Part shown: positions 39,801 through 52,091 of the stretch, in pieces
How positions within the stretch are numbered: the first letter of the stretch is position 1
How the letters are laid out: the number at the start of each line of letters is the position of its first letter
Assembly: GCF_958979055.1 (NCBI RefSeq)
Contig: NC_084888.1
Span: 37,591,804-37,655,803, forward strand
Origin: Alnus glutinosa
Taxonomy: Eukaryota; Streptophyta; Magnoliopsida; Fagales; Betulaceae
Length of the DNA stretch: 64,000 bases
Direction: 5' to 3'
The notes under the pieces: model-generated
Seen by the model: the letters and a program-made list of their open reading frames with translations, nothing else
What the model was told of the DNA's origin: nothing
The model's database searches: none
Program-made: the position numbers and the translations under genes

Positions 39801-41355
39801 TGTAAGACATGCTTAAAATCACTATATTACAAGTGTCGCCTTTCAAGTTTATAGAATATTTTTATCATTTGTTAAATTACCACTTATCTCAAAAGCTTAA
39901 GTTGGTAGGAAAATTTTGATTTAATTATTTAATTAATAGTTTAATACTCTCTGTTACGTGTGAGACCAGACAACACTTTGACCATTTTAATTGAAATGCG
40001 GCCAAATGACGGAGATATAGTTGGAACTCAAGACCACTGCTCTGATACAATGTTAAATCACTAATTATTTCAAAAGTTTAAGTTGATAGGAAATGGTTGA
40101 TTGAATTATTTAATTAATACTTTAACAATAATCCTTTTTATCTTTATCTTTTTTCTCTTTCCCTTACATTTTCACTTTATTCTGAAATGGCTAGACTGGA
40201 GTCATTTTATTACTAAAACTGTACGACACAATGCAACTTTTGATTTTGTTAAAAGTAAATCTTAAATTTCGATGCTGGGTCTCTCATATTTTTGTTCTAG
40301 CTGGAAGTTATTGCAAGTGAAGGTTGGTTGCATAGAATATGAACAGATATAAGATTTTAATGTCTGTTTTCCTAAGATATGGTATATGTGACTTGGCTGC
40401 TGCTCTATAGTCCTGCTATTGTTTTTGACATAGTTGCGTATATTCCTTGCAGCTGGATCGGAAACCATCCAAGTGTGTGGTGTTTGAGGATGACCCTAGA
40501 GGCGTAACTGCCGCTCACAATTGTACAATGATGGCCGTGGCATTAATTGGTTCTCACCCAGCGTGCGTACTCTTTACTTTTATGTAGGGAGTTTTAAAGA
40601 GAGTTTTCCTCTAAACCGGGTTGAAGGAAATTTCTTCAACTCAGTTTATAAAAATGACGTGTCTCTTGAGCATGTGAAAAGCACCTGCTTTTTTGATAGT
40701 AGAGACAAAGTTGGAATGAATTTTATTAAAAAAACAGGTGCATCTCACATGCTATTAAAAAAAGGGACACGCCATTTTTTTAAATTAGGTTTGAAGGAAC
40801 TTCCTCCAACCTAGTTTGAAGAAAATATTTATCCGAGTTTTAAAATGTCTCGTAATAAAATCAGCATAATTCCACTTTGTTATTCATTGATTATACACAA
40901 GAAAAGGTACAGAACTTTTTTTTTCCGGTAGATATAAAGATATATAGAAGTAACATAGAGTTTGATCAGAGTGCAAATCTCTTATAGCATTTCATAGGAG
41001 TCTATATCCAAATGTTGTGAGAAAATTTACAAGTTATCTGAAAGTACGCTCATTAATGTATCACTTTTCTGGTATTTTCTGTGAAATTCGGGTAGCCTAA
41101 TGGATTTCAATCTTGAAAAATATGTCAAAACCTTCACACTGTATCCAGAGATTGATTGATTGATTGATTGATTTTGGAACATGCAGGTACGATCTGGTGC
41201 AGGCTGATCTTGCAGTTGCTGGCTTTAATGAGCTTTCGGTGATCAACCTGAGAAGATTATTTGCTAATAATGGTTCTACGTTCATGGACCTGCAGAAGCA
41301 GATTGTAGAGAAATCTCCTCCGAAAAGGAAGCTTACCATTGATACCATTTTTTGA
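36880..41355 (+). CDS. PYRP2: HAD phosphatase of riboflavin synthesis, PYRP2-like (plastid)
   Basis: Orthologue-like to Arabidopsis At4g11570, which dephosphorylates 5-amino-6-(5-phosphoribitylamino)uracil in plastid riboflavin synthesis. Eleven coding exons (36880-36987, 37063-37182, 37492-37560, 37708-37812, 38296-38350, 38672-38745, 39050-39136, 39223-39363, 39727-39792, 40453-40562, 41187-41355) join in phase to 367 residues, near the expected length. The N-terminus (MGCATCGNFRTSSLLLP...) is Ser/Pro-rich like a transit peptide. HAD landmarks: motif I region FSWDNVVADT (about 128-137) with Ser129 where the catalytic Asp is usual, the cap helix LKLNAWKQLAYEEGKEI, motif II CAVVSNLDRRN (Ser232), and motif IV CVVFEDDPRG (about 283-292). 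The C-terminus is SPPKRKLTIDTIF. Introns 9 and 10 hold repeats. Confidence 0.93.
39885..40115. repeat. Dispersed repeat fragments in PYRP2 intron 9
   Basis: Two similar units: CAAAAGCTTAAGTTGGTAGG with TTTAATTATTTAATTAATAG, and CAAAAGTTTAAGTTGATAGG with TGAATTATTTAATTAATAC. They are separated by ATGCGGCCAAATGACGG and the phrase CTGATACAATGTTAAATCAC. They belong to the repeat seen at 14.6-15.0 and 33.9-34.1 kb, in the opposite orientation. Possibly a degenerate LTR-type fossil; not resolved. Confidence 0.4.
40599..40834. mobile_element. MITE in PYRP2 intron 10 with perfect 10-bp target-site duplication
   Basis: The 10-base string GAGTTTTAAA occurs at 40589-40598 and again at 40835-40844. Between them the sequence folds on itself: GGTTGAAGGAAATTTCTTCA ... 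ATGACGTGTCTCTT ... GCATGTGAAAAGCACCTG on the left pairs with CAGGTGCATCTCACATGC ... GGGACACGCCAT ... GGAACTTCCTCCAACC on the right. Length is about 236 bp and it is non-coding. A 9-11-bp duplication suggests the Mutator superfamily. Confidence 0.75.
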
Positions 41356-42670
41356 TCCACTTTTCCTTTACTCCCTTTCCCACACATTTCGCCTTGTGAT
41401 TAAGTAGCTGATCATCAGGATCTTTTTTGTATTTTTTGATGTCCTGTCAAATTGCTTAATTGATATGATTAAAATTTTGCCCTCTAGGTCCTCAATTCAA
41501 ATGTTGACACCTATAGTCTGGGGTTTGTTATTTCTAATGTGTCTTTAATTATTGTACCATGCATAATTAGGTGTTTCTCTTATATACTTTCTGTATATAT
41601 AGGTTACGCCTTTGTTTTTTTTTTTTTTTTTTGTTCTCCTAATAAGCTTGTGATTACTTATCAACAAAGTTATTGTACTTGCAACAATTATACGAATTGT
41701 CAAATGTTCTTGTGAAATTAGAATCTAGTTTTGTTAGGGTTACAATTTTTACTATTAGTTTCTTATAAATTGATGCGGCAATCTACGTGTTACTTACTAT
41801 ATTTTTAATGACCAGAAAAAGTGCGAGCTGCATTTGTATTATTACTCTAAAATGACTATTTAATTTGGAATTTTATTAAAATCACTTATTAAGTTTAGTT
41901 TCGCACAGTAAGTAAGCAATGTGAGACTTAATATCTATGAGTGTCTTTATAAATTACTCACTTTATGCGAATTACTTATTCTCACAATATGGAATGATAT
42001 TTTTACAAATTCTCTTCTTCAAACTCCTTATGTCCTTTTCAGGACCACCTGCATAACCCATTTAATAAATTGGTCATGTTGGGTTGGCTTAAACACGACT
42101 TGTTTGACCTGTTATTTGAAAACTAACTCAAATAAATGAATAATTCATTTGACACATCAACTTGTTAGGGTTTTGTTTTTTTTATTATAATTTTTTTTTT
42201 TTTTTAAAAAAAAAAAACCGTTTTATAATTATATGCATAAAACTGGTTGACCTATTTCTTAAACGGGTGAAGTCGGGTCGACCTAAATTGACTATAACTC
42301 GATTATACCGAATTCTAATCCGTTAAAATCGTGTTAAGTTTGTATCAAATTTATGAGTCATATAAATATTTAAAAGACCTTGCCAATGCGGCATCAACCA
42401 AGTGAATAAAAGTAACTTGAAAAAAATAAAAATAAAAAAAATGCTGAGCTGGAGCTAACCTGCTGACATGGCGAGAGATCGGTGGCCACTGCCCACAAAA
42501 GAATCGTTAGATACCGTAGACGCTTATCTTCTGCTGTCCCCACTTCCCCTTTCGTATCCATTCCCATTTCCCATTATCTTCCACCGCCGAGTCTCTGACT
42601 TTTTACTCGTCTAATCTTTAGACCTTTCAATTTTCATACATATGAGAAGTAGTTTTTGAGCTTCCAAACA
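41356..42670. other. Intergenic region between PYRP2 and UROD
   Basis: Starts with the PYRP2 3' UTR. The middle holds T runs (41612-41632), a fragment of the dispersed repeat (about 42035-42400, with GGGTGAAGTCGGGTCGACC) and a T-tract/A-tract inverted pair near 42185-42220. The final 200 bases are pyrimidine-rich and are the likely UROD promoter and 5' UTR. No reading frame is supported. Confidence 0.55.
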
Positions 42671-45600
42671 ATGTCTTGCTGCTTCTATAGTTGTACCTCC
42701 GTACCTTCTTTCTCTGCACCCTCGGCTTCCCTCGGAAGCTCCAGATTCGCTCTCTCCTCCAGTTCAAGGCCCAGGCCCCGAGTCCACTGTGCTCTTGGAG
42801 GTAATTTTCCACCCTTTGGATATGTCTATTATGGTTATCCCATTTGGTAATTTTTAATGTTTCTTTTGGTTGCTGCGAGAATTTGTGGGAAAGGTTTTGA
42901 TTTTTGTCGAAATTTTTCTTTCCTTCTTCCGTCTTTTCTCGCAATTTCTGGGCAAGCAAACGGCAGGGAATGTTTAATTTGGATTAATAGTCTTGCAATT
43001 CTTTTGACTCAATTCTTGGGCATGGAATGTGATATATGTTGAAAATATGTTGAAATTGTGATGTCAGGAATTTTAATAAATTAGCACCCAAAAAGCTCAG
43101 ATTTTTTTTTTTCTTTCTATCTAATTGCAATTGGAATATAAATGTAAATGGTAATAATACATTGCGAGGTCTGTATAATGCATGAATTTCGGACCATTTG
43201 TGCATGCGGGTCCCTCGTGTAATAGACAATCTTTGAGTTTATTAAGGAAATGTAGTCTTATGCTGCAAGAGATTTGATCCCTTAACAACCATCATTTTTT
43301 TTTTTTGTATATTTAGTATAGTTGGTTAAATTTTGCATAAAACACAAAGTATGATTGGAGTCCATGAGTATATTCCTGATTCGTGAACATCATATACAGG
43401 GACTGTGGCAGAACCAAAAGTGACTGCTGCTACTGAGCCGCTGTTGCTTAATGCCATTCGTGGGGAAGATGTTGAGAGACCCCCGGTTTGGCTCATGAGG
43501 CAAGCAGGGAGGTACATGAAGGCAGGTTTATGCAGCTACAGTTTTTGTATAACATTTCTCATGTTCACTGCTGATATTTGATATAATTTGTTTAGAATTC
43601 ATGTCTTTTCGAGGATTGTTGTCAAAGGATAATACCAAAATCTGTAACTTCAGAATGTCCGAGTATCTTATGTTTGGTGTTTTCTGCCTGTTAAACCCTG
43701 TTTTGGAATAAGTTGTTGGTATCATTCATATCCTTTTATTGCTAAAATAAAGGACCAGAAGTGACCTCTTTTGCCACTGGATGAGGATCATGTCACTACT
43801 TGGAAGACTAGGCATGGAACCTTCTAGGTTTTTAGGTGCTCCGAATACTCTATCTGTCAGTCCTGTACTCCTTAGTATGTTTTATTTTTTTGGCATTATA
43901 TCCCGTTTCTTTGTATTTTGTTGTTCATTCTGGTAAGATCTATGCCTTGTTTTGTAAGCTTCTTTTCTACATAATTTTGGATGTTAATATTTTCTTTTTA
44001 AGTATTAAAGTTACCCAGAGAAAGTTAACTGTTGTGCCTGTTTTATAGATGCACATAACAAAGTACAATGTTCCGCTTTACTAGATCAGCTCTTTTAAAA
44101 CTTTTCATAATTTCCTTGTAGCTAAGAAGGTATCTCATGGTTATCCGCTTTAATCTTGCATTTCCTATTTCATAATGATGCAAATGTCATTTTCTTTTTT
44201 TCCTACCTAACTTGGATCACATTTATTGACAATTTCTTGTGATAGAGTTACCAAACTATCTGTGAGAAGTATCCTTCATTTCGGGAAAGATCAGAAAATG
44301 TTGATCTTGTTGTGGAAATTTCACTACAACCGTGGAAGGTTTTTAAGCCTGATGGGGTAAGATTGAATCATTCTTAGATTTTTGTTATTTAGGCAATTTC
44401 ATGTTATACTTTTCCTTCTGAGTTAGTTGGTTGTTATCGTTTCTCTGATTTCACTCACATTGATCATGATAGGTCATTTTATTCTCGGACATTCTTACCC
44501 CTCTATCTGGGATGAACATACCTTTTGACATTGTGAAAGGTAAGGGTCCTGTCATACACAATCCTCTATGCACGGCTGTTGATGTCGAACAAGTGAGAGA
44601 ATTCGTTCCTGAAGATTCAGTCCCATATGTTGGGGAAGCCTTGACGATCTTGCGGAAAGAGGTCCTTGGCATGTTTCCTTCTCATTTTCCACTTAAAACT
44701 GTCTTTATTCATTCTGTTTAGAACCATTTCTCCTCTTCATTCATTTTAGTATTTTACAGCTAATGCCCCCCAGTTCTGTTATGTACCATAAGGCAATGTA
44801 TTCTTCATTTACTTCATTTCAAGAGAAGGGGCATTCTATCTTCCCTGTTTATATCACATATGGATCATTACCAGTTCAATCTAATAACAGGTGTGGGTTT
44901 GATATTTTCTGGAGAAATAATCAAAAGGCTTCCTCATTAGGTACCCCGAGAAATGGAATTACAAAATATTATAGGAATCCCTTGCTTGTGGCAATTTTGA
45001 ATGCGCATTTTTAGTTTTGAGTTGGACTCCGTAAATAGATATAACAATGACTCCAATGTTTTAATTTATTTGCTAAAGTGTGACTAATTCTAATGTCCAT
45101 TCTATGAACTTAAAATAAACCTTTGCATTATCTCATTTCTCTGTACAACTGAATGCTGTTATATTTTTTTACGTTTCTTTACCTTAAACCAATACTAAAT
45201 TTTTTGTTATGTTCATCTATGATGTCTTTATTTCCAGGTAGATAATAGAGCAGCAGTCCTAGGTTTTGTTGGGGCTCCTTTTACCCTGGCGTCTTATGTG
45301 GTTGAAGGTGGTTCATCGAAGCACTTCTCAAAAATAAAGAGATTAGCTTTCTCACAACCCAAGGTAATTTTGTACTTAGTTGCCTTTTAGTGTTCTGGAA
45401 CTTAACGAGGTCCATGATGATCATGCCAGCTGGAATAATACTTACAAAATTTGTTTCAGTGGGATACCTTTTTGATTTGGGATTAATTGTGAAGTGGGGC
45501 TCAGTTACTAGTAAGTGATGCAAGAAATAATGATTACAACAATAATCTTATTAGTTTAGGTGCTCAAAAGATGGACATAGATCATCTCCATGTCCATTTC

Positions 45601-46651
45601 ATGGTCAGGATTTAAAGTTGGTGCATCTAACGGTATATATAAAGTCAATATTGATATGTCTTTTAAAAAATGATGTAGCATAATATACACCGTTAGATGC
45701 ACCAATTTTAAATTTTTGACCATAAAATGGAGATGATCCTAGATATCATGGTTATGCTAGAGACTTAGTTGTTATTCTTTTTCTGGTATGGACAGGTATA
45801 CAGAATTGGTGTATGAATAATATGTCTCTTTGTTTCATTAATCAGATCACTTTCAATCGGTATAGTAATATCTGGAGCTAGTTTACTTAACCAAAAGAAA
45901 AAAAGAAAAGAGGAAAAAAAAAAAATCTAAAAACTTTACTATATTTGGATAATCTAGGAAAACATATGGTTGATGCAAGACAGTATGATTATCTATTTTT
46001 TAGTAATCCATTCTTTCCTTCTTGAGGAGACAAAGTTCTACTCTTGTCTTTTTCCTACTGAAGTTTAAGTTTTTATTTGATCTCTGTTTTTTTTTTTTTT
46101 TAATTTTTTTTTTTTGATCTGTGTTACTTGTACAGGTCCTGCATGCATTACTTCAGAAATTTACAACGTCAATGGCAAAGTACATTCAATACCAAGCTGA
46201 CAGTGGAGCTCAAGCTGTTCAGATCTTTGACTCATGGGCCACAGAGCTTAGCCCCGTAGATTTCGAAGAGTTCAGTCTGCCTTACTTGAAGCAGATTGTG
46301 GACTCTGTAAGACAAACCCATCCAGATCTCCCTCTAATCCTTTATGCAAGCGGATCCGGGGGCTTGCTTGAGAGGCTAGCTTTGACAGGTGTTGATGTAG
46401 TAAGCTTGGATTGGACTATTGATATGGCTGAAGGTAGGAGGCGACTGGGATCAAATGTAGCAGTTCAGGGTAATGTGGATCCTGGTGTTCTGTTTGGTTC
46501 AAAGGAGTTCATCACCAACCGTATCAATGATACTGTGAGGAAAGCAGGAAGAGGGAAACATATTTTGAATCTTGGCCATGGCATTGTTGTAGGTACACCT
46601 GAAGAGAATGTTGCTCATTTCTTTGAGGTTGCTAAAGGACTCAAATACTAA
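42671..46651 (+). CDS. UROD: Uroporphyrinogen decarboxylase, plastid (HEME)
   Basis: Converts uroporphyrinogen III to coproporphyrinogen III by four decarboxylations in the plastid tetrapyrrole pathway to haem and chlorophyll. Six exons (42671-42800, 43400-43521, 44246-44356, 44473-44661, 45238-45363, 46136-46651) give 397 residues, close to plant HEME1/2. The first exon is a Ser-rich transit peptide. Mature landmarks are [15 protein letters not shown] (signature 1 with the substrate-binding Arg pair), [35 protein letters not shown] (signature 2), [36 protein letters not shown] and [16 protein letters not shown] with the conserved His. Exon 2 to 3 requires a GC donor (AAG|GCAGGT). Intron 5 contains a MITE. 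Confidence 0.96.
43522..43523 (+). other. Probable GC splice donor, UROD intron 2
   Basis: The family sequence RYMK-SYQ requires the exon to end after AAG at 43521 and the next to begin AGTTACCAA at 44246. The intron then starts GCAGGT. The nearest GT, four bases on, would put the next exon out of frame. Confidence 0.75.
45580..45738. mobile_element. MITE in UROD intron 5, same family as 14172-14370
   Basis: The termini GATCATCTCC and GGAGATGATC are inverted, and the arms extend about 60 bases: TTTCATGGTCA, GTTGGTGCATCTAACGGT and TATATA on the left pair with ACCGTTAGATGCACCAA and TTTTGACCATAAAATGG on the right. About 159 bp and non-coding. No clear target duplication was identified. Confidence 0.7.
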
Positions 46652-48347
46652 AAACAGTTTTCTCTGCTTTTTGGAGTTTTGTAACATTAGAGCCTCCTTT
46701 CCTGCCCAAGATCATTCACCTGAATTTCATCGAGAGCCCAGATTGTGGAGAAAAATGTTTGTAAGCAATAACTTTAGTAGGTATAATTCCATCCTTATGA
46801 ACAAGTTAAGGCTTGGATAATCTTGAGATGAAGCTGGGTCTCTAATATGTAATTAATAAAGGTATTAATATTCGTTGAACTAAAAATCCAAAACCATTTT
46901 TGTGTGTTCTGCTCACGTGGGGGGCTCATGTGGATTCCAATGTAAGGTTTACATGCATATATAATTGGTCTAAATCTGTGTTGCAGGATTGCAGAGACCA
47001 GAAAAAGAAAATAATATTCCATTTTCTTACTCGTTTCAAAAGCTTAATTAATTATCGTCGTTAGAGAAGATGATGAGCCCACATGTCTCCAGATAACGAT
47101 AAAAGACCCAGAGAATAAACAAAAATTGTTCTCCCAGTACCTGTCTCATTCAATATAAAAGAAGAAGACAGAGAGGGAAGGGATATAAATAATCTTGATT
47201 GGGTTCCCCACTTGCTAAATGCTAAAGCATCCATTGAGTCACCCAGATTTCCATTATTGGATAATGTTATCCCTAATCTAAATATCCCTCTTTACTTTCA
47301 ATCTGCGCCTACCATCTCCATTCTCCTACCATTCCCACCATGCCCAATTCTTCTGAGTGCCCCCATCAAGGATATACCCACTTAGCATAGAGGAAACTGC
47401 ACCCGCTTTCCCCGAACCTCGTCCATCGGTGGTGTTTTGGTGTTGGCTTGGTTGTGGTTTGGCAGTTTGTGAAGGAGAAATTCAAACTCAAAAAATTATT
47501 TATGAAATTTAAAAATAAAAATAATTTTCTGAAATTGAAGAAGTGTTTTGGTCAAACCATGGCCACTCCGGTCCCTTGGTTCCGTCGTCCAGCTCCACCT
47601 GAACTGCCTAACTACTGTTTCAATGCCAATTCTTTTCTTGTAAGAGTAGTAAAACAATATTGAGTTGTAGCTATGATTGTGAAGCAAAATTTTATGACAT
47701 AGAAATGCATATGTTAGGTTGAGAAGCACCCCAAGGGCCAAGTTAGCTTTTAGCAAAAGATAAAAAAGGAGTAAAAAGTGAAGTAAACGTCACATGATGC
47801 GTGGGAAGCATTTCTCTTTTGTCAAAAGTGGTGAAGGATCCTGACGTGCATATGTAACATCTAGAGACAAAGTTTTTTTGAGTCTTTTTTTATTTTTTTA
47901 TTTTTTTTATGCCCTAAATTAAAACAACAAATGAGATAGAGAATTGGGAAATGAGAGACAATTTGAAGCAACTTGTACTTTCACCTCAACATCACATTTC
48001 ACTATACATATATATATATATAACCCAAAGGAAAGAGGTCTCGCCACGCATATAATTCACACTGCCAACTACATCTCTATCCACTTCCGACGCCATTCAA
48101 GTCTCACACCATGAAAAAGAAATTGTGGGTCCTAATAAACTTCCTTTTTTCATTAATTATTGTAACTATTTTTTCCAATTCTGTCATCATTTGAACTGCT
48201 CCTTTCTCTTTTTTTACTTTGTTCTGGCCAATTGCAGTACTTCTTTTCCTTTGTCTAAAGTTAGGTTATGTTTCCAGCACATTTATTTCTGAGTGCTATG
48301 TTTCACATAAAATAAATAAATAAATAAATAAATAAGCAAAGAAAAAT

Positions 48348-48740
48348 GAGTAATTAATATGTTTAAATAGTTGAATGGATCAAAGTCTATTAATTAGTTG
48401 AAGTTTTTGAGCTAGAGTGATGTCCAAATATGTATATTAATGTATTTTTGATAGATTCAGTCTTTAGGTTATTTTCACTCTGATAATTGGTATCAGAGCT
48501 ACAGTTAACTTCTGCTTAAACAAGTTTGGTTGACTCTGGTAAAGTGTGAGGATGAACCTGAATGACTCTTGGAGCAAAGTTGCGTTATGTGGCCCTGCAA
48601 TTGGTACAATTCTTGGATTTGTAAAGAACTCACAAGAAAGTGAGTAGTTAATATACTTACATGAACCTAAACCCATTAACTTAGGCTTTTGGGTTGGAGT
48701 GATGTCCAAAAATATGCATATTAATATGATCTTGGTACGT
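48348..48740. repeat. Direct-repeat pair around a tRNA-primer-like motif (possible TRIM-type fossil)
   Basis: A block with GAGTA-TTAATAT, TTTTGAGCTAGAGTGATGTCC and ATGTATATTAATG (about 48348-48445) recurs as GAGTAGTTAATAT, TTTTGGGTTGGAGTGATGTCC and ATGCATATTAATA at about 48641-48732. Between them, at about 48489, is TTGGTATCAGAGC, which resembles the initiator-tRNA primer-binding site of plant LTR elements. No coding region is present. It could be an old, decayed miniature LTR-type element; the borders are not clear. Confidence 0.35.
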
Positions 48741-49808
48741 TTCGTAAGGGATCTGCTCCCCAATAGTATAGGATTCAGTGAACCCGTTATGATTAAGGAA
48801 TAAGAAACCCAATTAAGAATGCATTAAAAGGGTGTCAATTAATTAAAGGTGGGAATTTGATGATTGAGTTCAATGATTTTATCATGTAAAATGATCATCC
48901 TTGTATCACTAGAAGACATGATTGCACAAGTGGGCAAAAATGGGGTCCGACTAATCGGATGTACTTTTTATGGTTCCCAATCCTCCCTATCTCCGTTGCC
49001 ATATATCGCTTTCCATCCAGATTGTAAAGGCCATTTAGAAGAAAAAATTGTGTCCCCAAAACCAATTAAATTGAAACCATATATTGTTTAAATATTGATT
49101 TTATTTTATTTTATGTGGAGATCGATATCTTCGATTAATTTAGAGGTTTATTGGGTGATTGCCAGTCTGTTTAGCCACAAAAAGGCAAATAAATAAATAA
49201 ATAAATAATAGTAATATATGACTGCTTTTTTGTGCAAAATTCCACCAACTCCATTCCTTAGTGCTTGTCATAATCATCCAAACGATGCTATCCAGCCGAA
49301 GAATTGAAGCGACTGATGACTAAACTACCTACATTGTTGTTTTTGTTATTTGTCTATCTATTTGCACATCATCATCTTGTAATATATATATATATATATA
49401 TATACAAATATAGTTTGTCATAAAAATTCATTTTTGAAGTTTTCTTTTATTTATTTTTTATTTTTCAATAAAACATGCTGTATCAAAGAAAATCAATCAA
49501 CAACCCTAAGCATTTCGATTTAGGTTTAGTGTTAGGTGGTTTCAGAATGCAGTTAATTGCTTGATAAAATTTGCAGTTTGAAAAACTATTATCTTAAACT
49601 ATCTTTAAAAAAAAAAATGTGTTTTTAGAAACATATCTCGTTGAGTCATTGTCAGTTATTCAAACTGCCATTACTTTTTCAAATATAACATTTTTTGTTA
49701 TTCTGTTTAAAATTTCTGTTTGACCTGCAAAATCGCGAAACTAAATGAACACATAATAAAGTAATTGATGACCAACTAAAACAGCAAAGTTTTTTTTTTT
49801 TTTTTTTA

Positions 49809-50105
49809 CTAAGTGTTCGTTTGGGTTTACGATGTCAAAAAGTGCGATTTAAAATCACATTTTTAAAATGTGTTTTTTTTTGAAAAAATAGATTTTTAAA
49901 AACGCATTTAAGCGTTTGGCAAAATCGCAGTTTAGTGTTTAAAATTACAAATTAGCCTTTAAAATTTTGTTTTTTAAAAAAAATACCATCTTACCTACGA
50001 TTTGAAAAAAATAGATTTTTTGCTTTTTCAAATCATAATTTTTAAAAACGCAATTTTCAAATAACTTATATTCTGCAATTTAATCTAAAATCGTACTTAT
50101 TATCT
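49809..50105. mobile_element. hAT-like MITE fragment
   Basis: It begins TTCGTTTGGGTTTACGATGT followed by AAAGTGCGATTTAAAATCAC, the style of terminus also seen in the element at 60761-61019 (complement of AAATCGCACGTTTTAAAACC). The interior has alternating runs such as AACGCATTTAAGCGTTTGGC. The right end (about CTAAAATCGTACTTAT) matches only partly, so the copy is degenerate. Confidence 0.4.
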
Positions 50106-50396
50106 ACAAAAAAAATAAAAAAATAAAGGTCTAGTCCATTGCATTTGCAAAGGATATATATATATATATATGAATGCATGCATGAGATTGAATGAGGTAA
50201 ATCTGAAGTCAAATTCTTAATTACCATTAATTTTATTTCTTAATTTTACCATTAGTTTAGCGTTTCAAATGGTACCTAAAAATAGAAATTGACAGCTGGG
50301 TTTAGTGGTTAATTAACAAGTTAGTTGGAAGTAGATAAGCTTTGCCAAAAAGAGAACGTGGATTATTCCGTCAGAACCTTGAAAGGTGGAGATACT

Positions 50397-50476
50397 CTTT
50401 GACCCTCATCTCACCATTGACTATCTATTGATCGAGCTTTGACCCTCATCTCACCATTGACTATCTATTGATCGAG
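50397..50476. repeat. Perfect 40-bp tandem duplication
   Basis: Two identical adjacent 40-base units start CTTTGACCCTCATCTCACC and end TTGATCGAG. Complete identity means the duplication is recent or an assembly effect. Non-coding. Confidence 0.95.
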
Positions 50477-52091
50477 CATTCAGATCAGATCAGATCCTCG
50501 TTGCATTTAATTTGGAGGGCAGAAAGTGCTCCCATTATAAATACGTACGTGAAGGCGTGCATTTTGCGATTTTGGTAGAGTTTTGACTTTTGACTTATTT
50601 ATAAATATTCGAAATTTCAGAAATTATAAATTATAATACAACTTGTATTTTCAGAGGATATTATTAATTAATTTATTAGGGGTAGTTGCATCCAATCCAA
50701 GCCATGTGTGAAACTGAAACCCACGCAGTCACCAGCTGTTTCCTTGCAATATGGGTCACGTTTCTTTTCGTACAAAAAAACTAACAATAATAATTAAATA
50801 ACTCAAGCAAAATATCTTTCAAATTTGGTTAAAGAAAAACTTTTTTAACTCGGTCTATTAGACTTATTTAGAGGAATAAAGTTCTGTTTGTTAATGTTTT
50901 TTAGGCATTAAAAAACATTATAAAAATTATAAAAAATAATTTTTTGTTATTTGTAAAAATATTTACTAATCGACAGTAATCCTGGGTTTCCATATATATA
51001 TAGAGGAAGTCAACTCTTGTCTGTATCACAACCCTTCACAGTCAAACTTGGAAGCCAGTTTCAAGTTGGAAGCTAAGTTGGAACCAGCAACCAAACAATG
51101 CCACGTGTTCAACACGAAAGCTCCTAGTTTATGGAATCAAAAGCAATAACGTATAGCTTGAAAATTGCTGTAAACATCTTCAGCCACCCAATCAATTCAT
51201 ATTCCCAAAACTCTGAAATAATAATAAAAAAATATATATAAAAAGTCATATTTTTCTCATGGAGCTAATAAAAAAAGTCATTGGCGTTATAAGTTTGGAC
51301 TCTTGTGATGAAAAGTAGCTCCACATAGGCATGCACGGTTGCCATGTTCACATGGCCCACATGGGTCCCCCCCATTTTCGATCCGAGTTTTTACGTAATG
51401 TAGGATTCAAATTTTCGGCCTAAATTTTTAATAATTATGGGAGAATTTATAAATAATTCACTTGTCCCGATGATAGGCAGTTGGGCATTTGAACAGATAG
51501 ATAGATAGATCTTGAATTATATATATCTCACGTTTTGCACCCAAATTATTAGTAATTTAAATAAAAAAAAAATTGTTAAAAATATTTATCCAATAATTTG
51601 TCAAGTTACTTATTAAATAATAAATTTAAATGTGTCCTATCACGAAAACTACTGCATCAATTTGAAAATTTTTCTTGGCATACGTTATGAGTTTTATTCA
51701 TCATTCAACGGTTTAATATTGAAAAAAAAAAAGAAAAAGAAGAAAAAGAGAAAATGATCATTTCAAACCCGTTAAGTTGTTCACACTTGGATAATTAGAA
51801 AAGGTGAAATAAATATATAATAATAAATAGAATCACAGCCCAATTGGAATCCTTCAGATACTTTCCTTATAAAAATTAAAAATAAAAATAAATTCCTTTC
51901 CTCGTTAGAATCTATCTATCCCCTTATTAATATTAATCAGATTTACGCCATTATTCTTGCATTTCCTCTATTGATCTCCGCGTCAGACTCTTCTTTCCTC
52001 TCCTCATATTGAATCCTATACAGAGTGTACACAGAACATAACCCTTGATTCTTGAACAAAGCTAAGAGGAAAGAGTTTGTTGTACATGGTG

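Larger units (their letters stand above)
46652..52091. other. Intergenic region between UROD and AZG1
   Basis: UROD 3' UTR, then AT-rich DNA without a supported gene; frames such as 47448-47663 and 48864-49091 have no recognised content. It holds an AAAT microsatellite (about 48308-48335), a pair of direct repeats with a tRNA-primer-like motif (48348-48740), an AT run near 49383-49405, a hAT-like fragment (49809-50105) and a perfect 40-bp tandem duplication (50397-50476). The AZG1 promoter is at the right end. Confidence 0.55.

Noticed and set aside
36880-46651. PYRP2 and UROD as a biosynthetic gene cluster
   Set aside because: They act in different pathways (riboflavin and tetrapyrrole) and have separate promoters; adjacency is probably chance.
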